NCBI GenBank assembly: GCA_902766545.1
Contig: CACXEC010000071.1
Span: forward strand, 1 to 22,239
Reading direction: 5' to 3'
Length of the DNA stretch: 22,239 bases
Source: an uncultured Erysipelotrichaceae bacterium
Lineage (GTDB): Bacteria > Bacillota_I > Bacilli_A > RF39 > UBA660
Of the stretch, positions 1-8,902 are shown piece by piece. Position 1 is the stretch's first letter; each line of letters begins with the position of its first letter. The position numbers were made by a program, and so were the translations under genes. Below the pieces are notes generated by a model. It searched no databases, was not told the DNA's origin, and saw only the letters and a list, made by a program, of their open reading frames with translations.

Positions 1-2453
1 CTCCAACACTTCATAGACTTGGTATTCAAGCATTTGAACCAAAACTTGTTGGTGGTAAAGCTATACGTCTTCACCCATTAGTTTGTGCAGCATTTAATGC
101 AGACTTTGATGGAGACCAAATGGCTGTACATGTACCACTTTCTGAAGAAGCAAAAGCTGAAGCAAGAATTTTAATGCTAGGTGCAAATAATATTTTAAAA
201 CCATCAGATGGAAAACCAATTGTAACTCCATCACAAGACATGGTACTAGGAAACTATTATATTACCTTAGAATATCCTGGTGAAGAACATGAAGGTAAAG
301 TTTATAAGAATTCAAATGAAGCTATTATGGCTTATGAAAGAAGAGAAATTACTTTACACACTCGTATAGCTGTACCTGTTAGATCATTTAAATATAAAAT
401 ATTTGCTGAAGATGTTAAAGATAAATATTTAGTTACTACTGCTGGTAAGTTAATCTTCAATGAAATACTTCCAGATACTTACCCATATATTAATGAACCA
501 ACTAAAGATAATATTGAAGGATTAACTCCTAATAAATACTTTTTAGAGATGGGAACCAACATTAAGGAAGCAATTAAAGAAATGCCTGAAACGCCAGCAT
601 TTTCTAAAAAAACACTTCAACAAATCATAGCTCAAATCTTTAGAAGATATAAAACAACTGAAACATCTATGATGTTAGATAGATTAAAAGATTTAGGATT
701 TAAATATTCAACTATTTCTGGTATTACATTCAGTATTATGGATATTATGACAAGTGTTCATAAAGAAGAATACATTGCATCAGGAAGAGAAAAAGTTGAT
801 AAAATAAATAAACAATATCAAAGAGGATTAATCACTGAACTTGAAAGACACACTAGAGTTTGTGAAGTTTGGAATGATGTAAGATCTCAAGTTGAAGCAG
901 AACTTAAAGAAATAGCTGCTAATAATCCAAGAAATCCAATATTCATTATGATGAGTAGTGGTGCCCGTGGATCACTTGATCAGTTTACACAAATGGCTGG
1001 TATGCGTGGACTTATGGCAAAGCCAAATGGAGATGCCGTAGAAATTCCAATTCTTACATCTCTATATGAGGGACACTCAGTAAACGAATTCTTCGTAAAT
1101 ACTCACGGAGCTCGTAAAGGTTCTGCCGATACAGCCCTAAAAACAGCTGATTCTGGTTACTTAACTCGTCGTTTAGTAGATGTTGCTCAAGATATTATTA
1201 TTAAAGAAGAAGACTGTGGATGTACATCTGGACTTGTAGTATCAGATTTCATCGATGAAAAAGATGGTTCTGTTATTGAAAGCCTACAAGAAAGATTAGT
1301 AGGTCGTTATACAGCAAAAAAAGTTATTAATCCAGAAACAAAAGAAGTTATTATTGATAAAAATGAACCAATTACAGAAAGCATTGCTAGTAAAATTGTT
1401 AAAGCTGGTGTTAAACAAGTTGAAATTAGAAGCGTACTAACATGTAAATCTAACCATGGAGTTTGTCAAAAATGTTATGGTAATAACTTAGCAACTGGCG
1501 CATTAGTAGAAACTGGAGAAGCTGTTGGAATTATGGCAGCTCAATCAATTGGTGAGCCAGGTACACAGCTTACTCTTCGTACATTCCATGCTGGTGGAGT
1601 TGCATCAGAAGAAGATATAACTCAAGGTTTACCAAGAGTAGAAGAAGTATTTGAAGCTCGTACACCAAAAGGAAAAGCTACAATATCAGAAATTACTGGT
1701 GAAGTTTCTAAAATAGAAGATAATAATGGCAAATGGAAAGTTACTGTTATGAACGATACTGAATCAAGAGATCATGTAACTAATTACGGTGCTAAGCTTG
1801 CAGTTGAAGTTGGCTCAAAAGTTAGTGCAGGTGACAAACTTACAGAAGGTATTATTTCACCTAAAGAATTACTTGCTGTAACAGATCCTATAACTACTCA
1901 AGAATATATCTTAAAAGAAATTCAGAAAGTATATAAATCTCAAGGTGTTGATATTGCTGATAAACATGTTGAAGTAATCGCATCACGTATGATTAATAAA
2001 ATGCGTATAACTGATTCAGGTGATACTGACTTAGTAAGTGGACTTACTGTATCAATAAGAGAATTTGTTAATAAAAATAAAGATATTATTCTTGAAGGTA
2101 AAGTACCTGCAAAAGGATATCCAATTATCTTAGGTATTACTAAATCAAGTTTAGAAACAGACTCATTCTTATCAGCTGCATCATTCCAAGAAACAACAAG
2201 AGTACTTACAGATGCTGCAATAAGAGGAAAAGTTGATGAACTAACTGGACTTAAAGAAAATGTAATCTTAGGAAAACTAATACCAGCTGGAACTGGGGCA
2301 AAACAATATTCTGATTTAGACATTATGTTAGAAAAAGAATTTATGGCAACTGATCCAAGTGAAGTATTAGAAGAAGAGTTTATAGATACAAAAGAAGATG
2401 ACATTGCCGAAGAGAGTTCAAATGAAGTCATAGAAGAAACTACTGAAGAGTAG
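1..2453 (+). CDS. rpoC: DNA-directed RNA polymerase subunit beta prime (5' truncated)
   Basis: Catalytic large subunit of RNA polymerase, which makes all cellular RNA. The gene enters the window already open; the reading frame starts at base 3 and gives 816 residues before a TAG stop, so roughly the first third of the usual ~1200-residue protein is missing. The first visible block contains the absolutely conserved NADFDGDQM (bases 99-122), whose three aspartates hold the catalytic magnesium. It is followed by the bridge-helix region (SGARGS...GMRGLMAKP, about 955-1025), the trigger loop (HGARKGSADTALKTADSGYL, about 1105-1165), a four-cysteine zinc site (DCGC near 1213 and CKSNHGVCQKC near 1441) and the C-terminal GEAVGIMAAQSIGEPGTQ block (about 1519). 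The tail is very acidic. An internal ATG at 120 is only the first methionine inside the window, not the start. A terminator overlaps the stop. Confidence 0.98.
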   Translation, partial: PTLHRLGIQAFEPKLVGGKAIRLHPLVCAAFNADFDGDQMAVHVPLSEEAKAEARILMLGANNILKPSDGKPIVTPSQDMVLGNYYITLEYPGEEHEGKVYKNSNEAIMAYERREITLHTRIAVPVRSFKYKIFAEDVKDKYLVTTAGKLIFNEILPDTYPYINEPTKDNIEGLTPNKYFLEMGTNIKEAIKEMPETPAFSKKTLQQIIAQIFRRYKTTETSMMLDRLKDLGFKYSTISGITFSIMDIMTSVHKEEYIASGREKVDKINKQYQRGLITELERHTRVCEVWNDVRSQVEAELKEIAANNPRNPIFIMMSSGARGSLDQFTQMAGMRGLMAKPNGDAVEIPILTSLYEGHSVNEFFVNTHGARKGSADTALKTADSGYLTRRLVDVAQDIIIKEEDCGCTSGLVVSDFIDEKDGSVIESLQERLVGRYTAKKVINPETKEVIIDKNEPITESIASKIVKAGVKQVEIRSVLTCKSNHGVCQKCYGNNLATGALVETGEAVGIMAAQSIGEPGTQLTLRTFHAGGVASEEDITQGLPRVEEVFEARTPKGKATISEITGEVSKIEDNNGKWKVTVMNDTESRDHVTNYGAKLAVEVGSKVSAGDKLTEGIISPKELLAVTDPITTQEYILKEIQKVYKSQGVDIADKHVEVIASRMINKMRITDSGDTDLVSGLTVSIREFVNKNKDIILEGKVPAKGYPIILGITKSSLETDSFLSAASFQETTRVLTDAAIRGKVDELTGLKENVILGKLIPAGTGAKQYSDLDIMLEKEFMATDPSEVLEEEFIDTKEDDIAEESSNEVIEETTEE

Positions 2454-2466
2454 TTTCTTTTTATTT
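2434..2466 (+). terminator. Intrinsic terminator of rpoC
   Basis: An 11-bp perfect stem (2434-2444 with 2449-2459) closes on a GAAG tetraloop and runs into a T-rich tract (2458-2467, one interrupting A). The rpoC stop codon TAG (2451-2453) lies inside the 3' arm of the stem. Confidence 0.88.
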
Positions 2467-2471
2467 TGAAC

Positions 2472-2500
2472 TTGTATAAAATTTTAATTTATTATATACT
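2472..2500 (+). promoter_or_regulatory. Sigma-A type promoter upstream of microprotein/coiled-coil genes
   Basis: TTGTAT (2472-2477) and TATACT (2495-2500) are separated by exactly 17 bp, directly after the rpoC terminator. Transcription would start about 2506-2508, essentially on the A of the ATG at 2507. Confidence 0.55.
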
Positions 2501-2506
2501 TAAAAT

Positions 2507-2617
2507 ATGAAGAATTATAAAAGAAAAATATACATCATATTAGCTGTAGTTATATCAATGCTTCTAATAGTGATGTTAGTAATTCACATGTTTAATGGGA
2601 CTTTGGTAGGTGATTAA
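2507..2617 (+). CDS. Putative 36-residue single-pass membrane microprotein
   Basis: A short open frame from ATG 2507 to TAA 2615-2617 encodes 36 residues. It has a basic N-terminus (MKNYKRK), one hydrophobic segment of about 20 residues (IYIILAVVISMLLIVMLVIH), and a short tail ending in GTLVGD. This is the layout of a small bitopic inner-membrane protein with the N-terminus inside. No Shine-Dalgarno sequence precedes the ATG. The predicted transcription start coincides with the ATG, so it would be translated as a leaderless message, if at all. Its stop codon is one base before the ATG of the coiled-coil gene, and its last codons contain that gene's ribosome site, so the two would be coupled. 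I do not recognise a family. The alternative is that this is a chance ORF in a leader. Confidence 0.5.
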   Translation: MKNYKRKIYIILAVVISMLLIVMLVIHMFNGTLVGD

Positions 2618-2618
2618 T

Positions 2619-4112
2619 ATGGTAGCCATTAAAGATAGTATAATGTTAATGCAAAAAACACTAGGCGTTGGTACTAAGGAAGATCAAAGAGTATTTAATG
2701 TTTTATCTGAAAAAATACGATATAATGCTGAGCTTACCTTACTCAAAGGTGTTATTCATGATAATAAAGATATTCAAGCATCCCTAAAAATAATAAATGA
2801 TAAGATAAGTGAACTAGAAGAAAAAATCAAAAGATTAAAAGAATCTAAACAAAATAGTGAAGATTTATCTAAGTTAGAAAAGTTTTTAAAAATGTTAAAA
2901 GAACAAAGAGAGTTTCTTCTTAGTAATAACTATGAAGGATATGTTTGGAATATTCAAAATAATGCTAATATGCAATCTTTAATTGATGAATGTGCCATGG
3001 AGCTTAAATACCGTTTTAGCAGAATAGCATCTTTATTTGGTGAAAATTTAGTTGAAGAAGTTTATGATGAAGGCAGTAAAGTTCCTCATTTTACTATCAA
3101 AAAAGATTTAGTGGAATTTATATTTTCAATTGTTACTAATAATAAGCTTATGAATAACTTAAGAGTTCTAAACGCAATAGATCAAAAAATAACGTTGTGT
3201 GAAGCAGATATTAGGCAAATCAAAGAGTTTATCAAAAGCTTATACTTATTAATTGATTCTGAAGATGATATATTAGCAATATATCAAGAACATTTAGGAG
3301 AATATGAAAAACACAAACAAGAAATGTCCATTATAAAGAATCAGCATAAACAAATCAAAGCTAGGGTAAAAGAATATGAAAAAAGATTATTTACATCGCT
3401 TACTAATAGTTCTAAACTAAAATATTTGCATCATAGACTAGATTTTTTAAGAGAAAAATATGACTATCATAAGGAGCTTAAACATGCTGAAGAAGATACC
3501 ATATTACATTTTATTGAAGGGTTAGAAGATGAAGGATTAAGAAGAATTTTTAGTGCTCACTTTAATCTAGTAAAATCAAAACAAACTGGTAAAGGCTTGT
3601 CTATAGATAAAATAAAAGATAATGTAGCATCATCTATATCTAATGAAGATGACTTCTATGATTTGATTGCTAAACATTTAGATGGTTTAAATTTAGATAC
3701 TATTTTAGGGATAATTGACGTATTAAAAAAGGAATGCACTAAAATCGAAGATGACCGTAAGTTAACATTAGAAGAAGCATCTAAGTATAAAAAGTTTTTA
3801 AATAAAAAAATAATTGAGCTTGCAAAAATGGATTATGCATCATGTATAAGTATATTAGATATTTTTGATAAAAAATATGAAATGGGATTAAGTCCGATTA
3901 TGATTATAACTGTCTTAATGATTTGTATTAAATTAAAAGAGTTAAAAATAAGTGATTTAGAAGAATTATTAAAAAAAGATGAACGTGAAAGTTTAGTAGT
4001 TTATTTTAAAAATATTATAGACAAAAAAGCTAAACACGATTTAGATATAACAGTAAGTTTGATTGAAAGTGAAGGAAGAGAGTCCATAGATTCAAGATTA
4101 TCACTTATATAA
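2619..4112 (+). CDS. Predicted coiled-coil protein of unknown function
   Basis: A 497-residue soluble protein with no signal peptide or clear membrane segment. I do not recognise a family. It is rich in Lys, Glu, Leu and Ile. Heptad-like stretches lie at about residues 45-105 (IINDKISELEEKIKRLKES and following) and 215-290 (EKHKQEMSIIKNQHKQIKAR and following), with mostly helical sequence elsewhere and a short hydrophobic patch near 425 (MIITVLMICIKL) that is probably buried core. ATG 2619 is chosen because AGGTGAT (2608-2614) sits five bases upstream; the GTG at 2610 lies inside that ribosome site. It sits between rpoC and polC behind a shared promoter and ends in its own terminator. A structural or nucleoid/cytoskeletal role is possible, but nothing in the sequence proves it. 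Confidence 0.85.
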   Translation: MVAIKDSIMLMQKTLGVGTKEDQRVFNVLSEKIRYNAELTLLKGVIHDNKDIQASLKIINDKISELEEKIKRLKESKQNSEDLSKLEKFLKMLKEQREFLLSNNYEGYVWNIQNNANMQSLIDECAMELKYRFSRIASLFGENLVEEVYDEGSKVPHFTIKKDLVEFIFSIVTNNKLMNNLRVLNAIDQKITLCEADIRQIKEFIKSLYLLIDSEDDILAIYQEHLGEYEKHKQEMSIIKNQHKQIKARVKEYEKRLFTSLTNSSKLKYLHHRLDFLREKYDYHKELKHAEEDTILHFIEGLEDEGLRRIFSAHFNLVKSKQTGKGLSIDKIKDNVASSISNEDDFYDLIAKHLDGLNLDTILGIIDVLKKECTKIEDDRKLTLEEASKYKKFLNKKIIELAKMDYASCISILDIFDKKYEMGLSPIMIITVLMICIKLKELKISDLEELLKKDERESLVVYFKNIIDKKAKHDLDITVSLIESEGRESIDSRLSLI

Positions 4113-4141
4113 AAATTGCATTTAAATTTGCAATTTTTTTA
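4113..4141 (+). terminator. Intrinsic terminator of coiled-coil gene
   Basis: An 8-bp stem AAATTGCA (4113-4120) pairs with TGCAATTT (4129-4136) across an 8-nt loop. It is followed by an uninterrupted T tract to 4140, and starts immediately after the TAA stop. Confidence 0.85.
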
Positions 4142-4185
4142 TGATAAATGTTAAGAACAATATTTAATTTTAAAAATAAATAAGA

Positions 4186-4191
4186 TATAAT
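4186..4191 (+). promoter_or_regulatory. -10 element upstream of polC
   Basis: A perfect TATAAT lies 29 bases before the chosen polC start. The -35 region is poor (TTTAAT at 4163-4168 with a 17-bp spacer). Confidence 0.5.
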
Positions 4192-4214
4192 AAAATATGC
4201 ATGATGGAGGTTAT

Positions 4215-7200
4215 ATGGATAATTCATTAGAGAGATTTTTTAATAAAATTAAATTTGAAGATCGTGAAGACTTTATTAATGCTAAAGTATTAAAAGTAAT
4301 TGTAAATGCAAAAAAAGAAACTTGGGAAGTTCATATATCTACTCCTAGTATAATTAATCCTGAAAAAGTATTAAAGCTAATTAATATAGCGGAAAAAGGC
4401 TTAGAAGAAGATGTTAGTAAAATAACGATTGTATTTGAGTATGATAGTATTTCTAATGAAGATATTTTAACTGCTTTTAAGTTCTTTTTAAATGATTTAA
4501 TAAAAGATAATCCATCACTTATTAGTGTAGAAGACTCTAATATTATAATCGAAGAAGAAAAAATTAGTATTGATGTTATTAGTAAAATGGAAGCAGATCT
4601 ATTAAAAAAAGCTAATAAAGAGTTAAAAAAGTTTCTAAAAAACTTAAGCCTACCTATATATGAAATAAATCCCATTATTAATACTGTAAAAAGAGAAAAA
4701 ATAAAAAGTGAAATTAATAAACAAAAAGTAGATGTTATAGTACAAAAAGAGCCAGAATTTAAAATTATTATGGGTGAAAGCATTAAAGCTAAAAATATAA
4801 CACCTATTAAAGATATTATGGGTGAAGAAAATAATATTACTGTTGAAGCATATATATTTGGTATAGAAGAATTTATTTCTACTAAAAGTAATTTTAAAAT
4901 ATTAACATTAAAAATATCAGATAAGACTGATAGTATACTAGCTAAAATATTTGCTAGGGAAGATGATGAATTTAATAGATACAAATCTGGACTTAAAGAA
5001 GGTGCTTGGTACCGTTTTAGAGGGTATATTAAAAATGATCAATATGCCAAAGATTTAGTATTTAATTTAAGAGATATTGAAGAAATACCAAGTAAAAACA
5101 CTGTCTTTGTTGACGATGCAAAAGAAAAAAGAGTAGAGCTTCATGCTCATACGATGATGAGTCAAATGGATGCTGTAACTAAGTTTGATTTAGATAAACA
5201 TACCTGTGAACTTGTAAGTAATGCCATTAAATTTGGATATAAAGCAGTTGCAATTACCGATCATAATGGCTGCCAAGCATTTCCTATTTGTTATGAAATA
5301 ATAAAAAATTATAATAAAGGTATTGAAGACGATAGTAAAAAGTTTAAAGGATTATTTGGAACTGAACTAACTTTAGTAGATGATGAAGTTAATATAGTTT
5401 TAAGACCAACTGATTCATCACTCAAAGATTCCTGTTATGTTGTATTTGATACAGAGACTACTGGTTTTAATGCAGGTGGCAAAGATCAAATGATTGAAAT
5501 AGGAGCAGTTAAACTTAAAAATGGCGAAATTGTTGATCGTTTTGATGAACTTATTAATCCGGGCGTAAAATTACCAGCTAAGATAGTTGAACTAACTCAC
5601 ATAACCGATTCAATGTTAGAGGGTAAAGATAATGAAGAAAACGTTACTAAAAGATTTTTAGCGTGGGTAGGTGATGATCCATTAGTTGCTCATAATGCTA
5701 AATTTGATATTTCCTTTATTGAAATGGCAATGAAAAAGTATAATTTAGGAGCATTCACTTCCACTGTTATAGATACTTTAGAATTATCAAAAGCTATTGA
5801 TCCATCAGGAAGACATTCATTATCAGCTTTAGTAAAGAAATATGATGTAGTATTTGATGAAGATGCCCATCATAGAGCTGATTATGATGCTGAAGGAACC
5901 GCTTTAGTATTTGACAAAATGTTAAAAAGACTCTTAAATCAAAAATATACTAGTATTAAAGATTTAGATAAACTAGTTTCTAAAGATGATATTTATAAAT
6001 TAGGAAGAACTCATCATTTTAATGCTATTGTTTTAAATAAAACCGGTCTTAAAAATTTATTTAAGATAGTATCTCTTGCCAATACAACATACTTTTATAA
6101 AGGTCCAAGAATCCCAAGAAGTATTTTATCATCATTAAGAGAAGGATTAATAATCGGTAGTGGATGTTTTGATTCTGAAGTATTCAAAGAAGCCCGAAGT
6201 AAAGATGGCGAAGAATTAGCTAATATTATAAGCTTTTATGATTATGTTGAAGTTCAACCACCAGATGTATATTCACATTTAATATATACTGGAGACTTTT
6301 CAAATGAAGGAGAACTTATAAATCATTTAAAGAAGGTAATAAATGCTACTAAAGCAGCAGGAAAAATAATTGTTGCAACAGGAGATGTTCATCATTTTTA
6401 TGAAGAAGATAAGATATATAGACAAATAATTGTTGGCACAAAGGTAAATGCTGGTAAACATCACTTATCTAAGTCATCTATTAAGGACATTCCATCACAA
6501 CACTTTAGAACTACTAATGAAATGCTTAATAACTTTAGTTTTTTAGATAAAGACTTAGCATACGAAATTGTAGTTGCAAATACAAATAAAGTTGCTGATA
6601 TGGTGGAACATTTTGAAGTAATTCCAGATACTGGTGGAACACCATTTTCACCTAGAGTAAAATCCGATGATGGTAAAAGTTATTTAGATTGTCCAAGAGT
6701 AGTAACCGACTTAGTCTATGAGAAAGCTGCCTCATGGTATGGCAAAGATTTACCATTAATAATTGAAGAGAGAATTGCTAAAGAATTATATGGTGATTCA
6801 GTATATAATGCCTGTCGTGAGAATGTTTTAAAAACTCATAATGAAGATGAATCTAACTTGGAAGATATTATATTTAAAGAAGTCCATAAAGTAATTTTAG
6901 AAGGAATCGATAGCGTTAAAAATTTGATTAGGGAAAATTTAAAAGAACACTGGAAAGAAGAAGATGGCAATCTTGACGATGATAGCCTAAATAAGAAATT
7001 AAAGAAAACATTGGGAGGTATAATTGGTGGTGGTTTTGATCCAATTTATCTAATTGCTCAAAGGTTAGTTAAGCATTCTAACGATGAAGGATTCTTAGTT
7101 GGATCACGTGGTTCAGTAGGTTCATCATTTGTTGCAACTATGATGGGAATAACAGAAGTAAATCCATTAGCGGCTCATTATCGTTGTTTAAAATGTCAAA

Positions 7201-8807
7201 CTAGTATTTTTGATGACGATGATGGTAATCCCCTTGGAGCAAATTATTCATGTGGAATTGATTTACCAGATAAGATATGTCCAAATTGTGGTGAAAAGTT
7301 ATATAAAGATGGTCATGATATGCCGTTTGCTACATTCTTAGGTTTTAATGCTGATAAGGTTCCTGATATTGATTTAAATTTCTCTGATTTAAATCAAGCA
7401 AGTGCTCATGAATATACTAAAGTATTGTTTGGGGTTGATAATGTTTACCGAGCAGGAACAATTGGTACTGTTGCTGATAAAACTGCATATGGCTTTGTAA
7501 AAAGTTATATTGAGGAACGCGGAATTATGATGAGAGATGCTGAAATAGAACGATTAGCTAAAGGGTGTGTTGGTTGTAAAAGAACAACAGGCCAGCATCC
7601 AGGAGGAATTGTTGTAGTTCCAGATTACATGGAAGTATATGATTTTACTCCTTATCAATATCCTGCTGAAGATCCAGATTCAGCTTGGAGAACAACCCAT
7701 TTTGGTTATCACTCAATTGAAGAATGTTTACTTAAATTAGATATTTTAGGTCATTCTGATCCAACTCAATTACGTATGATTCAAGATTTGACTAAGATGG
7801 ATGTTTCTAAAGTCCCATTAGACGATAAAGAAACAATGAGTATATTTTCATCTACTAAAGCCTTAGGAGTAACTACGGAGGAAATACTAAATCCAACTGG
7901 AACCTTAGGTATTCCTGAATTTGGTACTAATTTCACTGTGGGAATGGTTGATGAAATTAAACCTACAACCTTTGCTGAACTTATTAAAATAGCAGGTCTA
8001 TCTCACGGAACAGATGTATGGCTTGGAAATGCTAGAGACTTAATTATTAATAATATTGTACCATTTAAAGAAGTAATTGGTTGCCGTGATGATATTATGG
8101 TTTATTTAATGTATCACGGAGTTGAACCAATCAAAGCTTTTAAAATAATGGAATTTGTTCGTAAGGGAAAAGCATCTAAGCCAAAAGAAAAAGAAACTTG
8201 GGAAAAACATAAACAAACAATGATAGATGCTAATATTCCAGAATGGTTTATTGACTCATGCTTTAAGATCAAATACATGTTTCCAAAAGCCCATGCTGCA
8301 GCATATGTAATATCAGCCTTTAGAATTGCCTGGTTTAAAGTACATATGCCAGTATACTTTTACGCTTCATGGCTAACGAGTAAAGCAACAGATGTAGATG
8401 TGGAAACAATGATTAAAGGTTATAATGCCATAAAAGAGCGAATTGAAGAGATACTTGCTAAGGGGTTTGATGCAACTAACAAAGAAACTGGTCTTCTAGA
8501 AAGTTTAAAAGTTTGCTTAGAAGCAACCGCTAGAGGAATCTCTTTTGCCCCAATTAATTTAGAAACAAGTAATGCTAATATCTGGGGCGTGGCTGATGAA
8601 AAAACAATTATTCCACCATATTCAGCAATCGATGGATTAGGTGATTCAGTTGCAAATACCATTGTTAAAGAAAGAGAAAAAGGTAAATTCATTAGCATTG
8701 AAGACTTACAAAATAGAGGGAAGGTCAACTCTACAACCATTGAAAAGATGAAGGCTATGGGTATTTTAGAATCCCTTCCTGAATCAAGTCAATTAAGTCT
8801 ATTTTAA
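4215..8807 (+). CDS. polC: DNA polymerase III alpha subunit, PolC type
   Basis: Main replicative DNA polymerase of low-GC Gram-positives, combining 5'-3' synthesis with 3'-5' proofreading. In order: an N-terminal PolC domain (1-200); an OB-fold (about 205-290); a PHP domain (ELHAHT near 307, AITDHNG near 345) split by a DnaQ-type exonuclease (FDTETTG near 411, HNAKFD near 493, HHRADYD near 552); a palm with a zinc-binding cysteine block (CLKC near 991, CPNC near 1026); catalytic PDIDLNFS (near 1050); and a C-terminal QLSLF beta-clamp-binding motif. ATG 4215 is preferred because GGAGG (4206-4210) lies just upstream. The in-frame ATG at 4197 would fall at the transcription start. At 1530 residues it is longer than the 1437 of Bacillus subtilis PolC, mainly through an apparent insertion near residues 859-934. 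Confidence 0.97.
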   Translation: MDNSLERFFNKIKFEDREDFINAKVLKVIVNAKKETWEVHISTPSIINPEKVLKLINIAEKGLEEDVSKITIVFEYDSISNEDILTAFKFFLNDLIKDNPSLISVEDSNIIIEEEKISIDVISKMEADLLKKANKELKKFLKNLSLPIYEINPIINTVKREKIKSEINKQKVDVIVQKEPEFKIIMGESIKAKNITPIKDIMGEENNITVEAYIFGIEEFISTKSNFKILTLKISDKTDSILAKIFAREDDEFNRYKSGLKEGAWYRFRGYIKNDQYAKDLVFNLRDIEEIPSKNTVFVDDAKEKRVELHAHTMMSQMDAVTKFDLDKHTCELVSNAIKFGYKAVAITDHNGCQAFPICYEIIKNYNKGIEDDSKKFKGLFGTELTLVDDEVNIVLRPTDSSLKDSCYVVFDTETTGFNAGGKDQMIEIGAVKLKNGEIVDRFDELINPGVKLPAKIVELTHITDSMLEGKDNEENVTKRFLAWVGDDPLVAHNAKFDISFIEMAMKKYNLGAFTSTVIDTLELSKAIDPSGRHSLSALVKKYDVVFDEDAHHRADYDAEGTALVFDKMLKRLLNQKYTSIKDLDKLVSKDDIYKLGRTHHFNAIVLNKTGLKNLFKIVSLANTTYFYKGPRIPRSILSSLREGLIIGSGCFDSEVFKEARSKDGEELANIISFYDYVEVQPPDVYSHLIYTGDFSNEGELINHLKKVINATKAAGKIIVATGDVHHFYEEDKIYRQIIVGTKVNAGKHHLSKSSIKDIPSQHFRTTNEMLNNFSFLDKDLAYEIVVANTNKVADMVEHFEVIPDTGGTPFSPRVKSDDGKSYLDCPRVVTDLVYEKAASWYGKDLPLIIEERIAKELYGDSVYNACRENVLKTHNEDESNLEDIIFKEVHKVILEGIDSVKNLIRENLKEHWKEEDGNLDDDSLNKKLKKTLGGIIGGGFDPIYLIAQRLVKHSNDEGFLVGSRGSVGSSFVATMMGITEVNPLAAHYRCLKCQTSIFDDDDGNPLGANYSCGIDLPDKICPNCGEKLYKDGHDMPFATFLGFNADKVPDIDLNFSDLNQASAHEYTKVLFGVDNVYRAGTIGTVADKTAYGFVKSYIEERGIMMRDAEIERLAKGCVGCKRTTGQHPGGIVVVPDYMEVYDFTPYQYPAEDPDSAWRTTHFGYHSIEECLLKLDILGHSDPTQLRMIQDLTKMDVSKVPLDDKETMSIFSSTKALGVTTEEILNPTGTLGIPEFGTNFTVGMVDEIKPTTFAELIKIAGLSHGTDVWLGNARDLIINNIVPFKEVIGCRDDIMVYLMYHGVEPIKAFKIMEFVRKGKASKPKEKETWEKHKQTMIDANIPEWFIDSCFKIKYMFPKAHAAAYVISAFRIAWFKVHMPVYFYASWLTSKATDVDVETMIKGYNAIKERIEEILAKGFDATNKETGLLESLKVCLEATARGISFAPINLETSNANIWGVADEKTIIPPYSAIDGLGDSVANTIVKEREKGKFISIEDLQNRGKVNSTTIEKMKAMGILESLPESSQLSLF

Positions 8808-8837
8808 AAGAAGCAAAATTATGCTTCTTTTAAAATA
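8800..8837 (+). terminator. Long perfect hairpin, probable terminator of polC
   Basis: A 16-bp perfect stem (8800-8815 with 8822-8837) with a 6-nt loop. The polC TAA stop (8805-8807) lies in the 5' arm. The run of Ts is inside the stem, four Ts followed by AAAATA, so it resembles a bidirectional terminator more than a classic one-way hairpin plus U tract. Confidence 0.7.
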
Positions 8838-8851
8838 TCTAAAAAAACATA

Positions 8852-8880
8852 ATGACAAATTAATCAAAAAATGATATTCT
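8852..8880 (+). promoter_or_regulatory. Promoter of DUF6273-like surface protein gene
   Basis: ATGACA (8852-8857) is followed by a 17-bp spacer and TATTCT (8875-8880), with a TGA extension immediately before the -10. The -10 is 28 bases ahead of the start codon. Confidence 0.6.
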
Positions 8881-8902
8881 TATATAAGAATAGGTGATAG
8901 TG

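Noticed and set aside
1940..2431. 163-codon open frame on the minus strand inside rpoC
   Set aside because: It is antisense to the conserved rpoC C-terminus, Ser/Ile-rich as expected from the reverse complement of AT-rich coding sequence, and has no ribosome site or recognisable domain.
2466..2500. TTGAAC at 2466-2471 as the -35 for the microprotein promoter
   Set aside because: It would give a 23-bp spacer to TATACT; TTGTAT at 2472-2477 gives 17 bp.
2610..2618. GTG start for the coiled-coil protein (similar GTG options at 8894, 14062 and 15965)
   Set aside because: In each case the GTG lies inside an AGGTGAT-like Shine-Dalgarno sequence that correctly spaces the following ATG.
4331..4984. 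217-codon minus-strand frame inside polC encoding a hydrophobic protein
   Set aside because: The hydrophobicity comes from reading Lys/Glu/Asn codons backwards. It overlaps the PolC N-terminal and OB domains and has no start signals.
8420..8740. 106-codon minus-strand frame at the end of polC
   Set aside because: Shadow of the conserved PolC C-terminus, with no supporting signals.
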